In this document: piece after piece, positions 55,510-64,000 of the stretch
Position numbering within the stretch: position 1 is the stretch's first letter
Layout of the letters: every line of letters begins with the position of its first letter
NCBI RefSeq assembly: GCF_947489035.1
Contig: NZ_CANLCI010000001.1
Span: forward strand, 186,001 to 250,000
From: an uncultured Ferrimonas sp.
Lineage (GTDB): Bacteria > Pseudomonadota > Gammaproteobacteria > Enterobacterales > Shewanellaceae
Direction of reading: 5' to 3'
Length of the DNA stretch: 64,000 nucleotides
The notes under the pieces: generated by a model
The model's database searches: none
Told to the model about the DNA's origin: nothing
What the model saw: only the letters and a program-made list of their open reading frames with translations
Program-made: the position numbers and the translations under genes

Positions 55510-55776
55510 CTAACCGCCAATATCGGCCCCAATATTACTTTTTCTAGAATTCATCATCTCTTTTGCACGCTGGGCACTTTCCTCACGCTGGGCGCGTGTC
55601 GTGCAGCGACGCTTCGACATGATAGAACCGGTTACCCTTTCCTTTTTACATTTGTATCCGGCTTTATTTTCGACGATCTCTTGCTCTGTTAACTCGGCAT
55701 CTTCTGCAATATCACTGCTGCTGGCCGCACAACCTGTTAACAACAAACCAAATAGAATGACTGATAATTTCTTCAC
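55510..55776 (-). CDS. Small lipoprotein with two-cysteine VTGS motif
   Basis: 88 residues from a GTG at 55776 that has GAGGGAACATT upstream. Lipoprotein signal with lipobox LTGC (Cys16). The mature part is short and highly charged, with CKKERVTGSIMSKRRC in the middle, where the two cysteines flank a VTGS stretch, and a basic/polar end (AKEMMNSRKSNIGADIGG). Small proteins with C-x-VTGS-x-C patterns are widespread and uncharacterised. It is the gene after the TonB receptor, with a terminator between them. Confidence 0.8.
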   Translation of the reverse strand: MKKLSVILFGLLLTGCAASSSDIAEDAELTEQEIVENKAGYKCKKERVTGSIMSKRRCTTRAQREESAQRAKEMMNSRKSNIGADIGG

Positions 55777-55793
55777 AATGTTCCCTCGGATAA

Positions 55794-55820
55794 CAAAGGC
55801 CAGTCCGAAGACTGGCCTTA
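55794..55820 (-). terminator. Terminator of the TonB-dependent receptor gene
   Basis: AAGGCCAGTC-TTCG-GACTGGCCTT on the minus strand with a stable loop, followed by TGTTATCC. It lies 16 bp after the receptor stop codon. The T run is modest, so some readthrough into the lipoprotein gene is possible. Confidence 0.7.
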
Positions 55821-55835
55821 CTAGCAGACAAAAGC

Positions 55836-58730
55836 TTAGAACTTCAAGCTCGCGCCGGCGAAGATGTAACGACCCAGAGCATCGTATGTGCCAGGGAAGG
55901 TGTTACCGTTACCGATACCAGAAGGAGCGTTACCAATGATTGGCGGCTCTTCATCCAGAAGGTTGTTGATACCTAAGTTCAGAGTCAGGTTATCAGTTGC
56001 TTGCCAAGTGGTTTGCAGATCCAAATAAGTTTGCGAATCAATACTAGTAGGGCCGTCGCCTAACTCATCAACTTCACCAACAAAGCGGATTGCTGCAGTA
56101 GCATTGACATCCCATGGCGTTACCCAAGTACCGCGCAAGTTAGTGCGCCACTCTGGCGTCGGAGAACCACAAGTTGTGCGGTCCCAGAAGCCTACACACT
56201 GATCAGGAGTTGCCTCTGGCGTGTTTTGGATTTCATAAGAATCCAACCAGGTACCTACCAAGTTCAACTTGATATCGCCCATCTCGCCCACAGTAAAGTT
56301 GTAGTTCACATCGTAATCAACACCGGTAGTCGATAAGCGACCAATGTTAATGTCGGTAGACAGGATGTTATCTTGGCCAACCCAAAGCGTACCAGTAGTG
56401 GCACCACGGTTAACAAGGTCACAGAATTGCTGGTTATTTTCCAAAGCACACTGATCAAGGATGTAACGCTCAGATACGTTACTGATCGCCTTATCTACTT
56501 CAATATCGAAGTAATCTAAGGTGATAGCCAGACCTTCAATATATTCAGGGCTGTAAGAGATACCGAAAGAAACGGTATCAGACTCTTCAGGATCCAGATC
56601 TGGGTTACCACCAGTAATTGAGTTGTACTGGCCCGCTGGAGAATCCGCAATGCTACCGTATTGCGCCGCAGTTACACCGGTACGAGCACACTGCTCGAAG
56701 GTGTACTCAGGGGTCGGACCAGAACATGGATCAGAATCCATGTTGAACAGCCCCAAGGTTTGTGGGCGGAACAGGTCACGAATGTTACCGGCACGAACCG
56801 CACGCTGGAAGCTACCACGTACCAACAAGTCTTGAATTGGACGCCAGTCCATTGCGTACTTGTAGGTGTTGGTTTCTTTGTCGGTTGAGTAATCAGAGTA
56901 ACGGTAAGCTAACTCTAAAGTCAGGCTGTCGGCCATAGCCATATCCTGCACTAGCGGGATAGACACTTCACCGAAGATCTCTTTAACGTTAAAGCTACCT
57001 TCTACCCCAGCAGTTGGGCCACCTTGACCAGCACCATCACCAGAAGTGAATCCTGAATCAGGTTCTAACAACAAGCTTTCGTTACGGTATTCCAGACCAA
57101 CGGCCAAGCCAACACCATCAGATGCCGTTGGCAGAACAACACCGGCGCTAGTCAAATCACCGGTTACGATACCAGCAACTTGGATAGATTCCGTTTCACC
57201 ACGTGAGTACAGAGGCTTAACTAAGTAATCAATCGCTTCTTGGGTAACACCGCCTTCTTGGAAGATATTCCAAGGCACACAGTTTGGATCGCTCCCATCA
57301 ACCACGGATTGACACACAGCGTTGCCATCGGCATCAGCAACAACATTCAATGCGCGGCCAATGTTGGTGATGGATAATTCGTTGCGGTAAGTTTCAACGT
57401 AGGAAACGGTGCCGTAGTTGAAGAATGCATCGTAAGACCAATCGTCGTTGATCAAACCACGGGCACCAAAGACACCGCGCCATGAAGTGTGACGTAAGTC
57501 ATCTTGACGAGGGCCACCCTCAACATTACGACGACCAATAAAAGCGTTCTGGCTATCATCAACAGTCAACCCATCATCGAAACAGATAGCTTGTCGCTGC
57601 TGATCTGACATCAATGGGTTATCACAGTTCAAAGAGTCCGTTACAAAGAACGCACCAGAAGGAGCGATCTGGGCAACAGAGCGATCATCCATGAACATAA
57701 CTTCAGAATACAGTTCAACGTATTCGTTAAGTTCGTACTTACCAATTGCACCCAAAGTCATGCGCTCATCTGGACGCTGGAAGTAGTTCAGTGGGCCATA
57801 GTTGTACTGGGTGCCGTTACGGTCAACGAACTCGTCGCCAGCAACCATGAAATCAAAGCTATTACCATTAACGGCTGCACCGAAATCAGTAAATCGGCCT
57901 TCTGGAATCGTGGATGAACCACCACAAACCACACCGCCATCAGCTGAAGGGAACAAAGCACAGGCACTGTAATCGCGGTTAGACTGAGACACCGCATCAA
58001 TGTCACGGTAGCTACCGTACATCGCTACGTTACCACGACCATCCGCAGTATTTGCACCCAGCATAAAGGTAAAATCGTTGGTGTAACCGTCGGTTACGTT
58101 GCCACTTGGTTTGGCAAAGCCGTTATCGTCAAGTAAGCCTTGGATGGTGCCATTATCGTTATCGTGCTGATAAAAGCTGTACTGATAATCGAACTGGAAA
58201 CCTTCGAAGTCATCTTTAAGAATAAAGTTAACAACACCGGCAACAGCGTCAGAACCGTAGGTTGCCGAGGCACCACCGGTTAACACTTCGATTCGTTCCA
58301 CAAATGCAGCAGGGATTTGGTTAACATCAGCGCCAATACCACCAGCAGCAGGCGAACCTGAAGGCAGACGACGACCGTTTACCAGCACCAAGGTACGAGT
58401 TGAACCTAAGCCACGTAAATCAACAGTTGCAGTACCAGTCGCGCCATTTGCTAAGCCAGAAGTCTGACCGGCAAAAATTTGCGGCATATCATTCAAGAAA
58501 TCTTCAATTCGGGTAATACCCGTTGCTTTAATTTCTTCGGCAGTAATTACGGCTACAGGACTAGAGCCTTCCATGTCTACGCGTTTAATACGCGAGCCGG
58601 TTACTTCGATACGTTCTACTTCATCCCCTTCGGCTGCAAAAGCAACGGGGGCAGTGGTCATAGCGGCCGTTGTGGCGCCGGCAATCAGCGCAAAACGCAC
58701 AGCCTTAGACACTGTATTGGTGTTAAGCAT
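55836..58730 (-). CDS. TonB-dependent outer-membrane receptor
   Basis: 964 residues from the ATG at 58730 (GGGAG 7 nt upstream); the longer frame to 58856 is rejected. Signal peptide (cleavage after VAFAA, about 33), TonB-box region DEVERIEVTGSRIKRV, plug domain (ITRIEDFLNDMPQIF; VDLRGLGSTRTLVLVNGRRL; IERIEVLTGGASATYGSDAVAGVVNFIL) and a ~750-residue beta-barrel ending GRYIFAGASLKF with a terminal Phe. Several close cysteine pairs lie in predicted outer loops. This receptor type is very common in Alteromonadales, and its substrate cannot be inferred; no siderophore or polysaccharide genes are nearby. A TonB system is encoded directly downstream. Confidence 0.95.
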   Translation of the reverse strand: MLNTNTVSKAVRFALIAGATTAAMTTAPVAFAAEGDEVERIEVTGSRIKRVDMEGSSPVAVITAEEIKATGITRIEDFLNDMPQIFAGQTSGLANGATGTATVDLRGLGSTRTLVLVNGRRLPSGSPAAGGIGADVNQIPAAFVERIEVLTGGASATYGSDAVAGVVNFILKDDFEGFQFDYQYSFYQHDNDNGTIQGLLDDNGFAKPSGNVTDGYTNDFTFMLGANTADGRGNVAMYGSYRDIDAVSQSNRDYSACALFPSADGGVVCGGSSTIPEGRFTDFGAAVNGNSFDFMVAGDEFVDRNGTQYNYGPLNYFQRPDERMTLGAIGKYELNEYVELYSEVMFMDDRSVAQIAPSGAFFVTDSLNCDNPLMSDQQRQAICFDDGLTVDDSQNAFIGRRNVEGGPRQDDLRHTSWRGVFGARGLINDDWSYDAFFNYGTVSYVETYRNELSITNIGRALNVVADADGNAVCQSVVDGSDPNCVPWNIFQEGGVTQEAIDYLVKPLYSRGETESIQVAGIVTGDLTSAGVVLPTASDGVGLAVGLEYRNESLLLEPDSGFTSGDGAGQGGPTAGVEGSFNVKEIFGEVSIPLVQDMAMADSLTLELAYRYSDYSTDKETNTYKYAMDWRPIQDLLVRGSFQRAVRAGNIRDLFRPQTLGLFNMDSDPCSGPTPEYTFEQCARTGVTAAQYGSIADSPAGQYNSITGGNPDLDPEESDTVSFGISYSPEYIEGLAITLDYFDIEVDKAISNVSERYILDQCALENNQQFCDLVNRGATTGTLWVGQDNILSTDINIGRLSTTGVDYDVNYNFTVGEMGDIKLNLVGTWLDSYEIQNTPEATPDQCVGFWDRTTCGSPTPEWRTNLRGTWVTPWDVNATAAIRFVGEVDELGDGPTSIDSQTYLDLQTTWQATDNLTLNLGINNLLDEEPPIIGNAPSGIGNGNTFPGTYDALGRYIFAGASLKF

Positions 58731-58802
58731 GTTTATCTCCCTGGACACATTTATTTGTGTTTTATTTCCTTGCCCCAGTGACCACTTCACACTGAGGTAG
58801 TG

Positions 58803-58817
58803 TTGGGTTGAACCCAA
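58803..58817. promoter_or_regulatory. Perfect 15-bp palindrome upstream of the TonB receptor gene
   Basis: TTGGGTT-G-AACCCAA, with 7-bp arms and a single central base, about 75-90 bp before the receptor ATG. It has the size and symmetry of an operator for a dimeric repressor. No T tract follows, so it is not a terminator. Confidence 0.5.
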
Positions 58818-58942
58818 TCTGTCACGTCCAGATGTAATCAGATCGACAACCCACAATCAACCCTTTCGCAACAATTGATTTACAATTGAGGCGCAACTTA
58901 GCTACACAAGGAAAGATCCAGCGATCAGCAGGGGGGAATAAA

Positions 58943-58973
58943 AAAAGCCCAACATCAGGCAATGTGGGCTTTT
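58943..58973 (-). terminator. Terminator of the first porin gene
   Basis: AAAAGCCCAACAT - AGGCA-like loop - ATGTGGGCTTTT, a stem with one bulged base, followed on the minus strand by TTTATTCC. It lies about 26 bp after the porin stop. Confidence 0.75.
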
Positions 58974-58998
58974 GGAAGGGAAGTGTTGAGAGGATTAT

Positions 58999-60150
58999 TC
59001 AGAAAATAAAGCGAACGCCAGTGCCATATACGTTTTGCTCGTCTTCCTTATTAACGCCAATCTCGCTGTTGTCGATTTTAACCTCTGCAAAGAACAAAGT
59101 GCCTTCACCCCAGAAATAATGAATTCCGGTAACATAAAGTTCACGTTTGAATTTGCCGTTCGCTTGCTCGTAACTGCGATCATCAGATTGCAGCGAGTTA
59201 ATCCCAGCCACCAGCGATAACCCATGCTGATTGGTCCACGCCAGCATCATTTCGCTGCCATGACCATCAAAGCCGCGGTTATTGCTGTCCAGCTCGTGGC
59301 CTTCAGAGCGCGCATGAGAGATCACCCCAAACCAACCTGGCTGATAAAGCTTGCCGTACATCAATGTGCCAACCATTGCCGCATCTTCGTCGTCTATGCC
59401 CATCTGATTTGGGTCTAAATCGCCGCGATTGACTGCCAGCCCCGCATACCAAAGCCCTGATTGATAGCTAATTTTAGCGCCCCAGCTGTCATCGTATTGC
59501 ACCTGCAAATCTTGCAGCTCAATGAAGTCTGTACACTCTGGCGGCGGCATGGCCACCTCGCACTCTTCTGGTAAAAAGGCGCCCACGCTGTCTTCGGTGC
59601 GGGCTTGATATTGCAGCCCTATTTTTAGGTTGCCCCACTGCTGGCGATATTGCAGCGCTGAATCTGCCCGGCCAGTGCCGGATAAACCGCCATCGGTGTT
59701 GAAGTTATAGATCCCCAACGCCAAGCCACCGGTAACAAAAAAGTTATCGGTAAAGCCGGCCACGTCGGAGTAAACCGACCACTGTTTGCCCGCCGAGAAA
59801 CGGCCGTATTGAGGGTGAGTAAAGGCAACGTAACCAAGGCGGTTAAAGAGAAACTGGCCTTCGCGCCCCGCTTGCAGCGAATCGCCATTCAGGCTGATGC
59901 TGTCGCCCCGATCCACCAGATTGAAGCCCCATTCCAGTTTCGATTCGGCGTGCCAGTTGCCGGTTAACTTACGCTGAAACTGCAGATTAAGGCGGGAGGA
60001 ACTGTCCACCAGTTGATTGTCGCTGTCGCTATTCACCAGTGCCAATCCGGCCCAGCCACCAATGGCCAACGAATTGGTGCCGTCATCGTAAATCGACGCC
60101 GCCGACAGCGGCAGGCTAGAACACAAGACTATGGCTGCAAACACACGCAT
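58999..60150 (-). CDS. Gram-negative general porin (porin A)
   Basis: 383 residues. Signal peptide (cleavage after SAA, about 18), then SIYDDGTNSLAIGGWAGLAL, followed by alternating strands of a 16-stranded trimeric porin (RLNLQFQRKL, AESKLEWGFN, RLGYVAFTHPQYGRFSAGKQW, ALQYRQQWGNLKIGLQYQART) and a C-terminal Phe in GTGVRFIF. The FSAGKQWSVYSDV segment corresponds to the constriction-loop region. It has a Cys pair at about 200-208 (PEECEVAMPPPECTD). Good AAGGAG site. Diverged paralogue of the next porin; each has its own terminator. Confidence 0.93.
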   Translation of the reverse strand: MRVFAAIVLCSSLPLSAASIYDDGTNSLAIGGWAGLALVNSDSDNQLVDSSSRLNLQFQRKLTGNWHAESKLEWGFNLVDRGDSISLNGDSLQAGREGQFLFNRLGYVAFTHPQYGRFSAGKQWSVYSDVAGFTDNFFVTGGLALGIYNFNTDGGLSGTGRADSALQYRQQWGNLKIGLQYQARTEDSVGAFLPEECEVAMPPPECTDFIELQDLQVQYDDSWGAKISYQSGLWYAGLAVNRGDLDPNQMGIDDEDAAMVGTLMYGKLYQPGWFGVISHARSEGHELDSNNRGFDGHGSEMMLAWTNQHGLSLVAGINSLQSDDRSYEQANGKFKRELYVTGIHYFWGEGTLFFAEVKIDNSEIGVNKEDEQNVYGTGVRFIF

Positions 60151-60227
60151 CAGATCGCTCCTTGGTAGGTAAATACCTTCGAAGCGTAGTTAACAGAATG
60201 CCGTTATTCCCTGTTTTATAGACAAAA

Positions 60228-60255
60228 AAAACCACCGCCCTTAGGCAGTGGTTTT
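60228..60255 (-). terminator. Terminator of the second porin gene
   Basis: AAAACCACCGCC - TTA - GGCAGTGGTTTT, a 12-bp stem with one mismatch and an A/T run (TTTTTTT on the minus strand). It lies 23 bp after the porin stop. Confidence 0.8.
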
Positions 60256-60277
60256 AGGTGTTGCGTTTAAACTTCGA

Positions 60278-61258
60278 TTAGAAGTATACGCGAGCACCGA
60301 TAACAGCAGTGCTGTTGTCTTCGCTGTACTTGTCTTCCAGATCCGCTTCGTAACCACCGTAAACGGTCAGGTTTTTCGCTACTGGGTAAGCTGCGATGAA
60401 AGCAGCAGTTTCCAGATCAACTTCAGAAGAGTTGTCGTCTTCTACGGTTTCGTAGTTCACAGACAGGTTCAGACCGTTGCTGTAAGCGTAAGAAACAACT
60501 GCGTCGTAAGCTACAGCGTCAGCGTAGCCGCCGAATACGTTTTCAGAGGTAGAGTAGTTACCTGCTACGTACAAGCCTTTGCCCCAAGAACCGTACTTCA
60601 GGGAGATTGCATCAACGTCATGGTCAACGCCGTCTACTTCACCAGTAGATTGTGCGTAACCAACGGTAGCACCCATCAGCTCGTAAGAGATAGCAAATGC
60701 AGTACGTGCATCGTACATGCCTGCTGCTTCTTCGTTATCGCCCTGCCATTGCAGGCCAATGTTCAGCTTACCAGCGTTACCTAGGTCAACGCCTTTACGG
60801 TAAGTGATAGCGCGCTCTGCACGGGCAATACCCAGAGCGGTGTGGTCGGTGTACAAGTAATCGTTACCGAACTGGATAGGCATATCTGCTACGCCAGCCA
60901 CGTCGATGAATACGCCCCACTGTTGACCAGCGCGAACCAGACCGTACTTTTCAGATTTCAGGCCGATGTAACCCAGACGTTCACCAAACAGGTCACCTTC
61001 CTGCTCAACGAAATCCATGCTCCATTCCATTTTGGCTTCAACAGACAGATCGTCGTTGATGGCACGGTTGAATGCGAAGTTAATACGACCGGAGTTGTCG
61101 GTTACTTTGGTGTCGCCGTTTTTAACGTCGCGCAGTTCTACCGTAGCGTGGCCGCCCAGAGAAACGCTGTTCGCGCCGTCATTGTACAGTTCAACAGCAG
61201 AAGCAGAGGTTGCCATCATCAGAGCCGGAATAGCGGCTGCAAGCAGAGTTTTTTTCAT
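60278..61258 (-). CDS. Gram-negative general porin (porin B)
   Basis: 326 residues. Signal peptide (cleavage after TSASA, about 21), mature start VELYNDGANSVSLGGHATVEL, then the usual strand pattern (GRINFAFNRAINDDLSVEAKMEW, RLGYIGLKSEKYGLVRAGQQW, ITYRKGVDLGNAGKLNIGLQWQ) and a C-terminal Phe in IGARVYF. Very acidic, as in marine porins. Codon use is strongly restricted and regular, which suggests a highly expressed major porin. The ribosome site is weak (AGG), and a 440-bp leader/promoter region precedes it. Confidence 0.95.
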   Translation of the reverse strand: MKKTLLAAAIPALMMATSASAVELYNDGANSVSLGGHATVELRDVKNGDTKVTDNSGRINFAFNRAINDDLSVEAKMEWSMDFVEQEGDLFGERLGYIGLKSEKYGLVRAGQQWGVFIDVAGVADMPIQFGNDYLYTDHTALGIARAERAITYRKGVDLGNAGKLNIGLQWQGDNEEAAGMYDARTAFAISYELMGATVGYAQSTGEVDGVDHDVDAISLKYGSWGKGLYVAGNYSTSENVFGGYADAVAYDAVVSYAYSNGLNLSVNYETVEDDNSSEVDLETAAFIAAYPVAKNLTVYGGYEADLEDKYSEDNSTAVIGARVYF

Positions 61259-61701
61259 TGGAATTGCCTAACCAAATCGAGCATAAAAATTCTTTACTGT
61301 TCCCTATCGATTCCATGGGAACTTTTGAGTACGTCCGTGGACTGATTTGGACAGTAACAAAGGCGAGGCAGTGGCAAAGCGAGGAAGTTCACACTTTTTT
61401 GTATCGAGACAACACTTTCGTCATTAAAGAACAGTGAGGCAACAGCAAAAACAACCAAATTTAACAGCAAAATTACAATCAATCACTTTTGGATACACTC
61501 GTGCAAGCTGCGGGACATCAAGCATTACAAAATTAATGGCGACAACCTGAACAATCGCCGAGTTGCGCTTAATTTTTGAGCAAAAGAGAAAAGAGAATAC
61601 ACAAGTGTAATTAAACGAACTGTTCTTTCTGGTGCACATTAACGCAAAATCACGCCAGCCAAGACGTAAAAGCGCAAGAATTCACACCCGTGATCCCGAC
61701 A
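61259..61701. other. Porin B upstream region / polB downstream region
   Basis: 443 bp without a credible gene. It should contain the porin B promoter and leader. An inverted repeat GTTCCC - 12 nt - GGGAAC lies at 61299-61322, about 40 bp before the porin ATG. Small frames here (61294-61639) have no good ribosome site or family signature and are not called. No clear terminator for polB was seen. Confidence 0.5.
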
Positions 61702-64000
61702 CTAAAAGCCCAACCCCAATTGATTTGAGAGCAGCTGATCGAAGCTGTCATTGCTCAGCGCCAGAATAGGTTCCACGATCGGTCGGATCTGCTTATCGAT
61801 GTAATGCTGATGATCCAAGGGCAGCGCTTGCTGTTCGTAGGCCACGGCACCGTGGGCGGTGATCCCATAACGAATGGTGCTGCCTTTGCGGTACTTTTGC
61901 TGGCCACAGGCGAGATTGGCTTGGGTGGCCGCATGCACATGGGGGGCATTGGCTTGATAATCGGCCAACGGCCGCCGCAGCCGTTTCTTATAAATCAGCT
62001 TGCTGTCGTGCTGGCCATCTTGCACTTGGCTGACTAAGGCTTTAATTAGGGGCTTGATCGGCTGATTGGCAAACCAGGCTCGATACAGCTGTTGTTGAAA
62101 TTCCCGCGCCAGTGGCGTCCAGTCGCTGCGAACGGTTTCCATCCCTTTAAAGACCAGCTCGGTCTTGTTGTTCTGCTCAATTACGCCCACATAACGTTTT
62201 TTGCTGCCCTTTTCTGAACCGCGGATCGTCGGCATAAAGAAGTGGCGATAATGGCTTTCGTATTCCAATTCAAGGGCACTCTCTAGCCCAAGCTGCTGCA
62301 GCTGTTGGCGCCAATTGTCGTTTACCATCTTCACCAGCTGCGGGCCAATGGCCTGCGCCTGCTGCGGCGTAAGCTGATCGCCCACGTGAACAAAGGTGGA
62401 ATCGGTGTCGCCGTAGATCACCCGATAGCCCTTGGCTTCTATCCACGCTCGGGTTTGTTTCATGATTTGGTGGCCCCGCAACGTAATCGAACTGGCCAGA
62501 TGGGGATGGTGAAAACGGCAGCCCCCTGCCCCCAACACGCCATAGAATGAGTTCATCAAAATTTTAATCGCCTGCGACAGCGGCTGATCCTTGGCTTGCT
62601 TGGCCAGTTCTCGCTGCTGCGCCAGCTCGGCCACAATTTCGGGCAACCGGTGTTGTTGGCGATGAAAGTAAGCGCCGCGAAAGCCTTCAACTCGATCTTG
62701 GGGCGGAGCGACTGCGCCGCTCACCATTCCCATCGGATCAATCAAAAAAGAGCGAATAATTGAGGGATAAAGGCTTTTAAAGTCGAGCACCAAGACGTTT
62801 TGAAAACGGCCGGGCACCGAATCCATCACGTAGCCACCGGGGCTGGGCTCGATATCGGTATCCAACAGATCGGGGGCAACAAAACCGGCACGGTGCAGCA
62901 GCGGCAGATAGCGAAAGGTAAAGGCCGCCACCGAGCCGCCAAGGCGATCCAGCTCAATACCGGTGATTTGCCCCCGCGCCAACACAAATTCCAACAATTT
63001 GGTTTTGGCGAAGATCCGCCACACCAACTCGCAATCTTTCAGGTTGTAATGCGCCAGCGCCGGTTTGTTGTGGTGAAAGTTGTGTTCAATTTCGTCCATG
63101 CGATTGGCGCTGTCGTCGCAGACTTTGCCTTCACCCAGCAGCTCAAACGCGACATTATCTAACGCAAAACTGTCGAAGTGGTAAAAGGCCGCCCGCAACC
63201 ACTCGATCCCATCCAGCACCAAACGGCCACTGATGTTGCATTCTCGCCCTGGCCCTGCCCGCTCTTGCCAGCGCGGTTCACTGCCATCGCGGCCAAGGCT
63301 TAAACGCAAACGGTGTACGGCGGCGCGGCGCTGCAATAACGCCAAATCAAAGCTGGCCACCGCCCACCCAATGATGCCGTCGGGATCAAAGCGTTCAAAC
63401 CAATCAAGCACGCCATGCAATAACGCCGCTTCATCGGCAACATAATGCAGGTAATCTGGGCTCGGCTGCTGAGTTGGCTGCCCCACCATCAGCACCCGTT
63501 TATCGGCGTCGCTATAAAAGCCGACGCTGTACAACACCCCATCACGGCTGCATTCGATGTCCAGCGACACCAATTTAGGTTGATGGTTTGGTGCACCGGG
63601 CTTGGCGGCCACTATCTGGTTGTCTTGGCTGCGGACGGTCATGGCACCACGCACAAAGCGTTCCATTAAGAAGCGATCGCAGCTGCGGATATCCGCTTCT
63701 AACAAGGGCCAGCCCATGCTTTGGCCGTGCTGTTTTAGCTTCTGCCACAGCGACTGCTGATACACGTACAGCCCCAACACCGGCTGCAATTGGAAGTTTT
63801 GCGCGGCAATAGGCTTAAGCTGCCAGCCTTTATGGTTGGCTAAAAACTGCCGCCACAGGGATTCATGCTGCGCCAAGATAAAGGCTTGCCATGGCTGCGA
63901 TGGGGCAACCACGCAGTGGGGCTGCTGTTCGCCACTGAGCCAATACACCAGCTCTAAGCCGGTGGCCGTTGCCCGTTGTTCGCGGCCAAGCAGCCAGCCA
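61702..64000 (-). CDS. polB: DNA polymerase II (family B), N-terminus outside window
   Basis: About 765 residues are visible, compared with 783 in E. coli. The frame is open past the window edge and the first visible residues (GWLLGREQRATATGLELVYWL) align with the known Pol II start, so only roughly 10-20 residues are missing. The ATG at 63948 is internal. Proofreading exonuclease motifs: SLDIECSRDG, the GWAVASFDLALL region and YNLKDCEL. Polymerase motifs: LDFKSLYPSIIRSFLIDP, the KILMNSFYGVLG region and YGDTDSTFV, all intact, then KKRYVG and the C-terminal QLGLGF. In E. coli it acts in restart and translesion synthesis after SOS induction. Confidence 0.97.
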   Translation of the reverse strand, partial: GWLLGREQRATATGLELVYWLSGEQQPHCVVAPSQPWQAFILAQHESLWRQFLANHKGWQLKPIAAQNFQLQPVLGLYVYQQSLWQKLKQHGQSMGWPLLEADIRSCDRFLMERFVRGAMTVRSQDNQIVAAKPGAPNHQPKLVSLDIECSRDGVLYSVGFYSDADKRVLMVGQPTQQPSPDYLHYVADEAALLHGVLDWFERFDPDGIIGWAVASFDLALLQRRAAVHRLRLSLGRDGSEPRWQERAGPGRECNISGRLVLDGIEWLRAAFYHFDSFALDNVAFELLGEGKVCDDSANRMDEIEHNFHHNKPALAHYNLKDCELVWRIFAKTKLLEFVLARGQITGIELDRLGGSVAAFTFRYLPLLHRAGFVAPDLLDTDIEPSPGGYVMDSVPGRFQNVLVLDFKSLYPSIIRSFLIDPMGMVSGAVAPPQDRVEGFRGAYFHRQQHRLPEIVAELAQQRELAKQAKDQPLSQAIKILMNSFYGVLGAGGCRFHHPHLASSITLRGHQIMKQTRAWIEAKGYRVIYGDTDSTFVHVGDQLTPQQAQAIGPQLVKMVNDNWRQQLQQLGLESALELEYESHYRHFFMPTIRGSEKGSKKRYVGVIEQNNKTELVFKGMETVRSDWTPLAREFQQQLYRAWFANQPIKPLIKALVSQVQDGQHDSKLIYKKRLRRPLADYQANAPHVHAATQANLACGQQKYRKGSTIRYGITAHGAVAYEQQALPLDHQHYIDKQIRPIVEPILALSNDSFDQLLSNQLGLGF

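Noticed and set aside
61294-61639. Small minus-strand frames between porin B and polB
   Set aside because: No good ribosome sites, low-complexity hydrophobic starts and no family features.
63949-64000. polB start at the ATG 63948
   Set aside because: The frame is open upstream and the residues before this ATG match the beginning of Pol II, so the real start is outside the window.

Overview
The window looks like a chromosome segment of a marine gammaproteobacterium of the order Alteromonadales, close to Ferrimonas/Shewanella. The evidence is the gltA | sdhCDAB-sucABCD arrangement with an RND efflux pair beside gltA, the comEC-msbA-lpxK-Trm112-kdsB block, mfd followed by csiV, and a DUF3450-TtpC-ExbB-ExbD-TonB-TPR energy-transduction operon. 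Base composition is moderately GC-rich. Almost everything is ordinary, well-packed core chromosome. No IS element, prophage, CRISPR array, tRNA or rRNA was seen.

Layout. 1-8600 (minus): a type I secretion operon in the order ABC exporter, HlyD-type adaptor, then a very large RTX protein made almost only of Ca-binding nonapeptides, which runs off the left edge. 8824-10851 (minus): a hybrid histidine kinase in its own terminated unit. 11139-11975 (minus): an isopenicillin-N-synthase-like 2-oxoglutarate/Fe(II) oxygenase. 12140-21634 (minus): the TCA cluster sdhCDAB-sucABCD, divergent from gltA (22041, plus). 23609-30935 (plus): a lipoprotein adaptor and two RND permeases behind a good sigma-54-type promoter. 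31043-32285: a periplasmic metallo-beta-lactamase-fold hydrolase plus a small membrane protein. 32408-38314 (minus): kdsB, Trm112, lpxK, msbA and comEC, the lipid A/KDO supply genes plus a DNA-uptake channel. 38341-42409: a DUF2062 protein, a parvulin and lolCDE. 42482-47614 (plus): a PilZ-like protein, mfd and csiV. 47598-49823 (minus): acylphosphatase and a DUF885 lipoprotein. 49975-54958 (minus): the TtpC-type TonB system. 55510-61258 (minus): a small lipoprotein, a TonB-dependent receptor and two general porins. 61702-64000 (minus): DNA polymerase II, cut by the right edge.

How the parts work together. The TCA genes form a continuous oxidative block with a CRP-like site in the divergent control region. 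The TonB operon would energise receptors such as the one just upstream of it. The LPS and lipoprotein export genes (lpxK, msbA, lolCDE) serve the outer membrane. The least ordinary region is the type I secretion locus: its substrate is essentially a Ca-binding RTX polymer with repeats from residue 3 and one beta-rich island. The exporter start codon is preceded by a hairpin that carries the Shine-Dalgarno sequence in its loop. Other points worth a look are the sigma-54 promoter of the RND operon, an extra hydrophobic hairpin in the first RND pump, a perfect palindrome ahead of the TonB receptor gene, and a small lipoprotein with a VTGS motif like the receptor's N-terminus.
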